DNA of 64,000 bases from Caldilineaceae bacterium (GTDB taxonomy: Bacteria > Chloroflexota > Anaerolineae > Caldilineales > Caldilineaceae): assembly GCA_019637695.1 (NCBI GenBank), contig JAHBVG010000025.1, forward strand, positions 1-64,000, in the 5' to 3' direction. Under the pieces are notes generated by a model. The model saw nothing but the letters and a program-made list of their open reading frames with translations. It had not been told where the DNA came from and did not search any database. The stretch's first letter is position 1. Every line of letters starts with the position of its first letter. Below are positions 52,407-59,266 of this stretch, one piece after another. A program made the position numbers and the translations under genes.

Positions 52407-52758
52407 GAGATTCCTCCTTGAATCTTTGGGGGATTTGTAACATTTCATCGCTCAAACTTGATTCTCGTTCCCATCCATTGTAGAAGGGTGATTACGCTCT
52501 TGTAAGGAAGTTCCTTCCATTTGGGTGTAGCTAAAGTTAGGGCGCAAGTGCCGGGGACTTCACAAAGAAGATGGCAATAAGTCCCCGGTACTTCACATGC
52601 CCCAAAGGTGAACTAGCCCCTTCCATTTTGATCTGCTTTGACCGGCCCGTTGGGCCATGTTACAATCGCAGACACCACAACTGTTATTCAAGCCTTCTCC
52701 TCCGCCAGCAACGTTGTCGTCTCAAGTCCCTTCCACCACGATTCGGGGAGCGTTGATC
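52407..52758. other. Divergent intergenic region with a CCGGGGACTT palindrome
   Basis: No gene seen. It contains AAGGAA-G-TTCCTT (52504-52516) and an inverted repeat AAGTGCCGGGGACTT (52546-52560)/AAGTCCCCGGTACTT (52579-52593), related to 11888-11904. The CHAT promoter is listed separately. The longer reading frame into the CHAT gene begins upstream of the predicted transcription start and is therefore rejected. Confidence 0.6.
52638..52666 (+). promoter_or_regulatory. Promoter of the second CHAT gene
   Basis: TTGACC (52638-52643), 17-bp spacer, TACAAT (52661-52666). Transcription would start near 52673, giving an 86-nt leader before the ATG at 52759 with its GGGGAG ribosome site. Confidence 0.65.
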
Positions 52759-54834
52759 ATGGAACTCACGCAGCGCCGGGCCAAACTCGCTACCATGTAC
52801 TATATCCGCCGCTTCATTGACGCCACGTTGGAAAAGGTGATCCTCAAGTTGTACGAGGCGTGGGGAACGCTCTCTGAGGCGGATCAACGCCGCATCCGCG
52901 AGAAGGAGGGTCAACTGGCCGAAGGCATTCGGAACGCAGCCACGGCCTTTGAACGAGGCATGAAGATCGACGCCTTCCTTCGTGAAATTGAAGCGATCGA
53001 CGGAGTACTCGAAGTTGCTTTCGACGAATTGTTGGAAGGCAAGACAAGTGAAGTCTTCCGCAATGCCGGTGGACCGCAGCAGTCGGTGGCGGATCGGCTG
53101 GTGCGGATGTTGGATGAGAACCCGATGACCTATGCCGCGACGCAGGCGATCCCCAAGGGGTTTGACTTTGACGAAATCGAGATGGCTGTCGAGGAGGAGT
53201 CAAGTTTGAGTGGGATGAGTGTGGCTCAATCTGAGGCCGAGACAACGGTTCCACTCTTTACGAAAGTAGACTTCCCGGCCAAGATTGAGAGTACCTCTGC
53301 GGAAGAGCATCCTCTGGTTGTGCAATTGGTGCTGGATCGACCAGAGAGCAGCCGGGTTGATGCGGGTCTTACCTTTCGCTTTCAAGACCCACAGATACCC
53401 GAAATGGTGGAAGTAGCAGTGACCGCGCCGGGCTTCCACGAGCGCACAGGTGTGTGGACGCGCACGATTGCCGTTTACAGCTACACCGATTCGCAGCCAG
53501 CCATCTTCCTCTTAAAGCTGGCGGACACGGAACAGAAGCCGCAGCCCATTACCGTGGATTTCTACCACAAGGGGCGTAACGTCGGTTCGTTCACCTTCCA
53601 AACCGAGATCACCGGCCGTCTTTTCACGCTGCCGCCTGGGGGCCCACCTACCGAGGATGGCGAGCGCGTTACCTTGGGGACGGCGAGCCCAGTGCGAGCG
53701 TTGGGCGGCATCCGCCTGCCCACAGGTTCCCCGACGCCGCCGGTGGATGTGGAGTTGCGTATTACGCGCGCGGGTAAAAAGCTCCTATTTACGCTGCATT
53801 CGGCTCGGGCTGCCGTGGGCTATCATTGGCGCTCGGTTGGCAGCATCGAATTGGATGGGCTGGACGATCCCATGAAGTTCTTCGAGCACAATGTCACAAT
53901 TTTAAATCAACTGGCCGAGAGACCAATCCAGGGCTTGTCCGCTGCCGATGCTCAGGATTATCAAGATGAGCTAGCGAACATGGGGTACGAGCTTTATACC
54001 CAGCTCTTCCCGCCCGAACTGCGCCAGGAATATTGGAAGCTCCTCGCCCTGCGCGACCGCATCCGCCAGGAGGAAAAGCGTGAGATGAGCCTGCTTATCA
54101 CCAGCGACGAACCCTGGGTTCCGTGGGAGATGGTCAAACCCTACGAGGATGATGATCGCGACAGCGACTTTTTGGCCGGGGCCTTTCAACTCAGCCGCTG
54201 GCTGGCTGGCCGCGGTCCTATGGAGGAGTTGCGGATCAGCGCAGTGCAGGTGGTGGCGCCCAATCTTGATCTCGATTTTGTCAAAGATGAACAGACCTTC
54301 TTTGGTTCGCTCAGTGGACGGGGTATCCAGGTGGGCGCGCCTATTGTCACCCACCGCGAAGTGTTGAACGTGGCGCGCAACGGCGGCGTCCAACTGCTGC
54401 ATGTGGCGACGCATGGCAACTTCAACCGGCAGCAGGTGAACGAATCGCCCATCCAGCTTGAGGATAAGGATCTCTTCCCCCGTGACTTCAACAAGATGAC
54501 AGCCAAAGGATTGCTGCGCGACCGCCCACTGGTCTTCTTCAACACCTGCCACGCCGGGCGGCTGGGCTTCGATCTCACCGGTCCTGGCGGATGGGCGCAA
54601 CGCATGGTGGACGAGTGCGGCGTCACCGCGTTCATTGGCAGCCATTGGGCCATCCACGATCGGTTGGCGGCGCTCTTTAGCCGCACTTTCTATACCGAAC
54701 TATTGGACGGCAAAACGCTGGGCGCAGCCTTCCACGCGGCGCGTCTCACCATACGCGAAAAGCAGCCCGCCAATCCGACGTGGCTGGCGTACACGCTCTA
54801 CGGCGATCCCAACAGCCGGATTGAGTGGATGTGA
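52759..54834 (+). CDS. CHAT-domain protease-like protein
   Basis: 691 aa. Residues 1-100 are helical and charged (TLEKVILKLYEAWGTLSEADQ...), reminiscent of effector-associated or death-like adaptor domains. A beta-rich middle (about 150-380) follows. The C-terminal CHAT domain has the dyad His552 (LLHVATHGNF) and Cys597 (LVFFNTCHAGR), then GWAQRMVDECGVTAFIGSHW and LAYTLYGDPNSR. CHAT proteins are caspase-like proteases used in bacterial defence and regulated self-cleavage. No target or gasdermin-like gene is adjacent. Confidence 0.9.
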   Translation: MELTQRRAKLATMYYIRRFIDATLEKVILKLYEAWGTLSEADQRRIREKEGQLAEGIRNAATAFERGMKIDAFLREIEAIDGVLEVAFDELLEGKTSEVFRNAGGPQQSVADRLVRMLDENPMTYAATQAIPKGFDFDEIEMAVEEESSLSGMSVAQSEAETTVPLFTKVDFPAKIESTSAEEHPLVVQLVLDRPESSRVDAGLTFRFQDPQIPEMVEVAVTAPGFHERTGVWTRTIAVYSYTDSQPAIFLLKLADTEQKPQPITVDFYHKGRNVGSFTFQTEITGRLFTLPPGGPPTEDGERVTLGTASPVRALGGIRLPTGSPTPPVDVELRITRAGKKLLFTLHSARAAVGYHWRSVGSIELDGLDDPMKFFEHNVTILNQLAERPIQGLSAADAQDYQDELANMGYELYTQLFPPELRQEYWKLLALRDRIRQEEKREMSLLITSDEPWVPWEMVKPYEDDDRDSDFLAGAFQLSRWLAGRGPMEELRISAVQVVAPNLDLDFVKDEQTFFGSLSGRGIQVGAPIVTHREVLNVARNGGVQLLHVATHGNFNRQQVNESPIQLEDKDLFPRDFNKMTAKGLLRDRPLVFFNTCHAGRLGFDLTGPGGWAQRMVDECGVTAFIGSHWAIHDRLAALFSRTFYTELLDGKTLGAAFHAARLTIREKQPANPTWLAYTLYGDPNSRIEWM

Positions 54835-54835
54835 G

Positions 54836-54905
54836 GAGGACCGCAGACAGCGGACCGCAGACGGCAAATATCCAATACCCAATATCCAATATCCACTGTC
54901 CAATA
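54836..54905. repeat. Heptamer tracts (CCGCAGA and AATACCC/AATATCC)
   Basis: Right after the CHAT stop, accgcagacagcggaccgcagac is followed by several aatatcc/aataccc heptamers. These are the same two consensus types seen at 25240 and 45833. Confidence 0.65.
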
Positions 54906-54941
54906 CATCTGCCCGAACGGACGTTCTGTTGTATACTATAG

Positions 54942-54973
54942 AGCGTTGGCAACGGTGAACGCCAACGCTTTTT
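54942..54973 (+). terminator. Intrinsic terminator after the CHAT gene
   Basis: AGCGTTGGC (54942-54950) pairs perfectly with GCCAACGCT (54961-54969), followed by TTTT. It lies about 110 bp downstream of the CHAT stop, beyond the repeat tract. Confidence 0.75.
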
Positions 54974-55011
54974 GTATGCGCAGATGTATTTCAGAATTGA
55001 TAATTGCGGGC

Positions 55012-55075
55012 GTAACTACCAAGCCCTCGCCTCCGGGCGGGTCACGCACCTGGCTAGAGCAGCGGTGATAGTTAC
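55012..55075. repeat. Palindromic element, copy D (degenerate)
   Basis: Ends GTAACTACCAAGCCC and GATAGTTAC; the centre CCTCCGGGCGGGTCACGCACCTGG is a mutated form of the GGTC-N-GACC core. It lies 50 bp upstream of the mutS start. Confidence 0.7.
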
Positions 55076-55126
55076 CTTCGTATTTCTTGGTGTGGCTTCG
55101 TGGATCATCTCTGGAAAGTGCTGCTT

Positions 55127-57826
55127 ATGACGACTCCCATGCGCCGCCAATATTTGGAATTGAAGGGGCAGTACCCGAACTGCATCCTCTTTTTCCGGCT
55201 GGGCGATTTTTACGAGACTTTCGACGACGACGCCAAAATTGTCGCTGAGGTCTGCGATGTAGTCCTCACCAGTCGCCCGGTGGGGGACAATCAACGAGTG
55301 CCGCTGGCCGGCGTTCCCTATCACAGCGTAGAAGGGTACATTGCCAGACTTGTCTCCGCGGGCTACAAAGTCGCCGTCGCCGAGCAGGTCAGCGAACCGG
55401 GCAATGGATTGGTCGACCGCGAGATCCAACATGTGGTGACCAAAGGCACGATCACCGAGCCGTCCATGCTCGACGACGACCGCAACAACTATCTCGTTGC
55501 CGTTACCTTCAGCGGACGGGGCAGCGAAGCGGGGATCGCCTATTGTGACATCACCACCGGCGAGTTTGCCGCCACGCAGATCAATGGCAACAGCAGCGAA
55601 GAAATAGAGCGGCGCGTGGGCGAGGAGTTGGGCCGCCTTCAGCCCAGCGAGTTGATCGTCGCCGATTGGGCGGTGGATCAGACGACGCTTGGCCCGTTGA
55701 TCGCTGCGCTGGGCCCTGTCATTTCCACAGTGGAACCCTGGCGGGTGGAGTTGGAAACCGCCCAGCGCTCGCTGGAAAAGCAGTTCCGTGTGAACAGCCT
55801 GGATGGCTTTGGCCTTCAACGCAAAACGCAGGCCATCCGCGCCGCGGCGGCTGTCCTCGCTTATTTGCAAGAGATGCAGCCATCCGCCCTCAGCCAGTTG
55901 ACCAGCGTCCACAGCTATGAGATCGGCGAGTTTATGACGCTGGACGAATCGACCCGGCGCAATTTGGAATTAGTCGAGACGATCCGCAGTGGACAGGTCA
56001 AGGGCAGCCTGCTCGGCGTGTTGGACGAGACACTGACGCCGATGGGCGGGCGTCTGCTGCGCCGCTGGCTCGGCCAACCCTTGCTCAACGTATCCGCCAT
56101 TGAGGAGCGATTGGACGCGGTCGAGGCTTTCTTTCAGCAGAGCCGGGCGCGCATGGAGATCCGCGAACTGTTGCGCGGGTTGGGCGATCTCGAACGGTGG
56201 ACCAACCGCGTGATCCAGGGGCGGGCGCAGCCGCGCGATCTGGTAGGGATACGCGGCGTGTTGCAGAAGATCCCCGAAATTCGGTCGGGTTTGGGTAAAG
56301 GTGATCGGGGATTGGGGATTGGGGATTGGAGAGATATTCCACTCGACGATACCGACAGCCCGCCAATCCCCAATCCCCAATCTCCAATCCCCAATCTGAT
56401 GGATCAACTGCCCGCCTGCGAGGATATCCTGGCGCTGCTAGAGGCCGCCATTGCCGACGAGCCGCCAGCGACGCTGGCGAACACCGGCATCATCCGCCAG
56501 GGCTACCACGAGGAACTGGATTCGATTGTCCATCGCAGCCGCCACGCCAAAGAGTGGGTCGCCAATCTTGAGAAAAGTGAGCGCGAACGTCTGGACGTTA
56601 AGAGCTTAAAGGTGGGGTATAACAAGGTCTTCGGCTATTACATCGAGATCACCAACACGCATCAGCACAAAGTGCCGGCTGACTACATCCGCAAACAGAC
56701 GCTGGCGAACTGTGAGCGCTACATCACCCCAGAGTTGAAAGAGTACGAATCGCTGATCCTCAACGCCGACGAACGCCGGTTGGAGATGGAGCAGCGGCTC
56801 TTCCGCCAGATCTGCGATCAGATCATTGCCCGCGCCGAGCGGCTGTTGCAGTTGGCGAATGGGCTGGCGCGGCTCGATGTCTATTGCACGCTGGCCGAGG
56901 TGGCGCTGAAACGGCGCTACTGCCGCCCGCAAATCGAGGATGGCCCAGTATTGGTGATTGCCGGGGGACGCCATCCTGTGGTGGAATTGACAAGCCCCGA
57001 TCCCTTTGTGCCCAACGATACCCATTTGGCCCCAGATGCAGCGATCCATATTTTGACCGGACCGAATATGTCGGGCAAGTCTACTTATCTGCGGCAGACG
57101 GCGTTGATCACGTTGATGGCGCAGATTGGATCCTTTGTGCCTGCCGAAAGCGCCCGCATCGGCCTGGTGGATCGGATCTTCACGCGCATTGGGGCCAGCG
57201 ATGAGATCCACCGCGGCCAATCGACCTTTATGGTGGAAATGGTCGAGACGGCGAACATCCTCAACCACGCCACCGGACGCAGTCTGCTCGTCCTTGACGA
57301 GATTGGTCGCGGCACCAGCACCTATGATGGTCTGGCGATTGCCTGGGCGGTGGTTGAGTATATTCACAACCATCCGTCCTTGCGCGCCAAGACGCTCTTC
57401 GCCACTCACTACCACGAACTCACCGATCTTTCCGAGCGGTTGCCCCATGTGATCAACTATCACGTGGCCGTGGATGACAGCGGCGAGGCGGTGGTCTTCC
57501 TCCATCGCATTCTGCCCGGCAAAGCGGATCGATCCTATGGTGTGCATGTGGCGCAGATCGCAGGGCTGCCCAAAGCTGTCGTCCACCGCGCCGAGGAGAT
57601 CCTTGCCGATCTCGAACGCTCCGGGGCTGCCGGCCCGCGCCGGATCACCGAGATGGAACGGCAACAGAAAAAGGCGAGCAAAACGGCTACACAGATCGGT
57701 CTCTTCGCCGACATCCACCCGGCCATCCAGGCGCTGCGCGCCCTCGATCTCAATGGGTTGACCCCGCTTGATGCCCTGAATCGACTCTACGAATTGCAGA
57801 AATTGGTTCAGTCGGAAAAAAACTAA
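55127..57826 (+). CDS. mutS: DNA mismatch repair protein MutS with an in-frame repeat insertion
   Basis: 899 aa. ATG 55127 has GGAAAG eight bases upstream; a GTG nine codons earlier is an alternative. The mismatch-recognition motif is GDFYE with Phe28 and Glu30. The connector, core and clamp regions are present (LDESTRRNLEL; KSLKVGYNKVFGYYIEIT). The ATPase has TGPNMSGKST near 644-653, DEIGRGTSTYDGLA and FATHYHEL. At about residues 392-424 a Gly/Asp/Pro/Asn-rich segment encodes an imperfect DNA palindrome (56301-56396) of the heptamer class found between genes; other MutS proteins lack it. It falls in the core/lever region, so the protein is probably still functional. Confidence 0.97.
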   Translation: MTTPMRRQYLELKGQYPNCILFFRLGDFYETFDDDAKIVAEVCDVVLTSRPVGDNQRVPLAGVPYHSVEGYIARLVSAGYKVAVAEQVSEPGNGLVDREIQHVVTKGTITEPSMLDDDRNNYLVAVTFSGRGSEAGIAYCDITTGEFAATQINGNSSEEIERRVGEELGRLQPSELIVADWAVDQTTLGPLIAALGPVISTVEPWRVELETAQRSLEKQFRVNSLDGFGLQRKTQAIRAAAAVLAYLQEMQPSALSQLTSVHSYEIGEFMTLDESTRRNLELVETIRSGQVKGSLLGVLDETLTPMGGRLLRRWLGQPLLNVSAIEERLDAVEAFFQQSRARMEIRELLRGLGDLERWTNRVIQGRAQPRDLVGIRGVLQKIPEIRSGLGKGDRGLGIGDWRDIPLDDTDSPPIPNPQSPIPNLMDQLPACEDILALLEAAIADEPPATLANTGIIRQGYHEELDSIVHRSRHAKEWVANLEKSERERLDVKSLKVGYNKVFGYYIEITNTHQHKVPADYIRKQTLANCERYITPELKEYESLILNADERRLEMEQRLFRQICDQIIARAERLLQLANGLARLDVYCTLAEVALKRRYCRPQIEDGPVLVIAGGRHPVVELTSPDPFVPNDTHLAPDAAIHILTGPNMSGKSTYLRQTALITLMAQIGSFVPAESARIGLVDRIFTRIGASDEIHRGQSTFMVEMVETANILNHATGRSLLVLDEIGRGTSTYDGLAIAWAVVEYIHNHPSLRAKTLFATHYHELTDLSERLPHVINYHVAVDDSGEAVVFLHRILPGKADRSYGVHVAQIAGLPKAVVHRAEEILADLERSGAAGPRRITEMERQQKKASKTATQIGLFADIHPAIQALRALDLNGLTPLDALNRLYELQKLVQSEKN
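56301..56396. repeat. Heptamer palindrome inserted inside mutS
   Basis: The left arm holds ggggatt repeated three times (from 56307), the right arm ccccaat repeated four times with one variant (56363-56396), forming a long imperfect hairpin with a loop of about 30 nt. It encodes GLGIGDW and PPIPNPQSPIPN in frame, without a stop codon. Confidence 0.9.
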
Positions 57827-57861
57827 GCAATTTTGCTTAGGAAAATCTATCCCTCACCCAA

Positions 57862-57867
57862 TATAAT
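57862..57867 (+). promoter_or_regulatory. -10-like box upstream of the small-peptide gene
   Basis: TATAAT in the 105-bp gap between mutS and the peptide gene, about 65 bp before the ATG. No clear -35 was found, which would suit an activator-dependent promoter. A perfect hairpin, CTAAGCAA-TT-TTGCTTAG (57823-57840), overlaps the mutS stop. Confidence 0.4.
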
Positions 57868-57931
57868 GAATACTTGATACAGGTACTATTTTCCTATCCA
57901 CGTTATGTTTCATAAATATGGGGAGAGTCCA

Positions 57932-58117
57932 ATGAGCGGGTTGAGTCAGAGAGTCACAATCGAAGAGTTTCAACAGTTGATGGGTTCGGACACGCAAAAG
58001 GTTCCGGCATTCCTGCGCAAGATTGCCAACACCGCCAAACCAGAGGATGTTCGTATGCTCAAAGCCAGCGTCAACAGTGATGTTACGCCAGCGACCAGTT
58101 GGGTTGGCTGGTTTTAG
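57932..58117 (+). CDS. Small peptide, candidate ComX-like pheromone precursor
   Basis: 61 aa. GGGGAG lies seven bases before the ATG; an ATG nine codons upstream has no such site. The sequence has an amphipathic helical N-terminal region (VTIEEFQQLMG, VPAFLRKIANTAKPEDVRML) and ends VTPATSWVGWF, with Trp57 and Trp60 near the C-terminus. There is no signal peptide, membrane helix or double-Gly leader. ComX precursors are 50-75 aa, lack a signal peptide and carry an isoprenylated Trp within the last residues. The two following genes supply a ComQ-like prenyltransferase and a ComP-like kinase. The pheromone role is inferred from this context; direct sequence similarity is slight. Confidence 0.72.
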   Translation: MSGLSQRVTIEEFQQLMGSDTQKVPAFLRKIANTAKPEDVRMLKASVNSDVTPATSWVGWF

Positions 58118-58145
58118 AAGTCCATTGTCACTCTATTGTTTATAG

Positions 58146-58181
58146 AGCGTGTGGGCAAATTGCTCACACGCTATTCTTTTT
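58146..58181 (+). terminator. Intrinsic terminator after the peptide gene
   Basis: AGCGTGTGGGC (58146-58156) pairs with GCTCACACGCT (58162-58172), one G-U pair, 5-nt loop, followed by ATTCTTTTT. It separates the peptide gene from the prenyl-synthase gene. A short abundant peptide mRNA with partial read-through to the enzyme and kinase is the likely result. Confidence 0.8.
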
Positions 58182-58243
58182 GCAGTAGGAAATCCCTCCC
58201 CACCCTCTACACTTCACTTCAAAGCACCGTAACGAGGTAGTCC

Positions 58244-59266
58244 ATGAAAATTGAGCCTCTCGAACTTTCCCAACCGTTGGGTTTTGCCGTAGAAACTACG
58301 ATGTTGCAGAAGATCGTCTTGAGCATGCCACAATTAACTAAATGGTCAGAGTTGGATAGACTCTTCGCAGACATGGATAACAAGATTGTTCGCTTAGATT
58401 GGCAACTGCCTGGCATCGGCTGTGTAGTTGTCGGCGGCGACGCCCGCCAGGTGATCCCTGCCATGGCGGCTATGGCCTGTTTGCAGATCAGCATTATACT
58501 GGTAGATGATTTACTGGATGAGGAGCCTGACGGGACACAACATCGCATGGGGATTGGCCGCACGGCCAACTTGGCCCTGGCCCTACAGGCGTCCAGCCAT
58601 CTGCTGATCGAACAGTGTGACATCCCAGCGGAGAATCGGGCTGCCGCCGCGCTAAGTTTGACACGAATGGCATTGGATACAGCCGCTGGACAGGAACTCG
58701 ACGTTAGCAATCTGGTAGGTGAAGAAAACTACTGGCAGGTGGTGCGGGCCAAGAGTACGCCCTTCTATGGCGCTGGTTTGGAAGCAGGGGCGCGATTGGC
58801 AGGCGCCGCAGCGGAAGTTGCCGCTGGTTTGTACGAAATTGGCGTGATCTTTGGTGAAGCAGTGCAGATCCTTGACGATCTTGAAGACGCTTTTAAGATC
58901 CCTGCCAATGCCGATTGGCTGCAAGGGCGTAACAATCTAGCCATACTTTATGGATTGACGGCAGAATATCCAGAAAAAGAGACATTCTTGCAACTGAAGG
59001 CCAATGCCGACCAGCTAGAAAGCCTGGAGCAGGCCCAACAACTTCTCATCAAAGCCGGCGCTGTCAGTTACTGCGCTTACCAATTGCTGCAACGTCATTG
59101 GGAAGCGCGCCGCCGGATTCGATCCCTGTCGTTGCAGCGACCGGCTCTTCTGCAAAACCTGTTGACCGCCCAACTTTTACCCTTTCTGAAACTGTTAGAA
59201 CGACTGGATACAGAGCTTCCAGACATGTTCCTATCCATGTTACAGGTAGAAAAAGACTGGCAGTGA
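58244..59266 (+). CDS. Polyprenyl-synthetase-family protein, candidate ComQ-like pheromone prenyltransferase
   Basis: 340 aa, ATG with GAGG upstream. It has the all-helical isoprenyl synthase layout with both Asp-rich motifs: IILVDDLLDEEPD (first) and VQILDDLEDAF (second), plus KSTPFYGAGLEAGARLAG between them. ComQ has the same fold and transfers a geranyl or farnesyl group to a Trp of ComX. The sequence departs from house-keeping GGPP synthases: no clear long KxRP-type start and a long C-terminal helical tail (about 270-340). Its placement between a Trp-ending peptide and a ComP-like kinase favours peptide prenylation; a chain-elongating synthase remains possible. Confidence 0.8.
   Translation: MKIEPLELSQPLGFAVETTMLQKIVLSMPQLTKWSELDRLFADMDNKIVRLDWQLPGIGCVVVGGDARQVIPAMAAMACLQISIILVDDLLDEEPDGTQHRMGIGRTANLALALQASSHLLIEQCDIPAENRAAAALSLTRMALDTAAGQELDVSNLVGEENYWQVVRAKSTPFYGAGLEAGARLAGAAAEVAAGLYEIGVIFGEAVQILDDLEDAFKIPANADWLQGRNNLAILYGLTAEYPEKETFLQLKANADQLESLEQAQQLLIKAGAVSYCAYQLLQRHWEARRRIRSLSLQRPALLQNLLTAQLLPFLKLLERLDTELPDMFLSMLQVEKDWQ

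Noticed and set aside
52657..52758. N-terminal extension of the second CHAT protein to an upstream start
   Set aside because: That start lies upstream of the predicted transcription start of a good promoter and has no ribosome site, while ATG 52759 has GGGGAG at proper spacing.
54930..54973. Tiny RNA gene formed by TATACT followed at once by a terminator hairpin
   Set aside because: The interval would give a transcript of only about 30 nt, and no -35 is present. It is better explained as the terminator of the CHAT gene.
56301..56396. CRISPR-like interpretation of the short repeats in and around mutS and other intergenic tracts
   Set aside because: Repeat units are 7 bp without unique spacers, are arranged as palindromes, and no cas gene is nearby.
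57932..58117. Alternative reading of the peptide as a bacteriocin or lanthipeptide precursor
   Set aside because: No double-Gly leader, no Cys or Ser/Thr-Cys pattern, and no LanM, radical-SAM or peptidase-transporter gene nearby. The only modifying enzyme in reach is a prenyl-synthase-fold protein.
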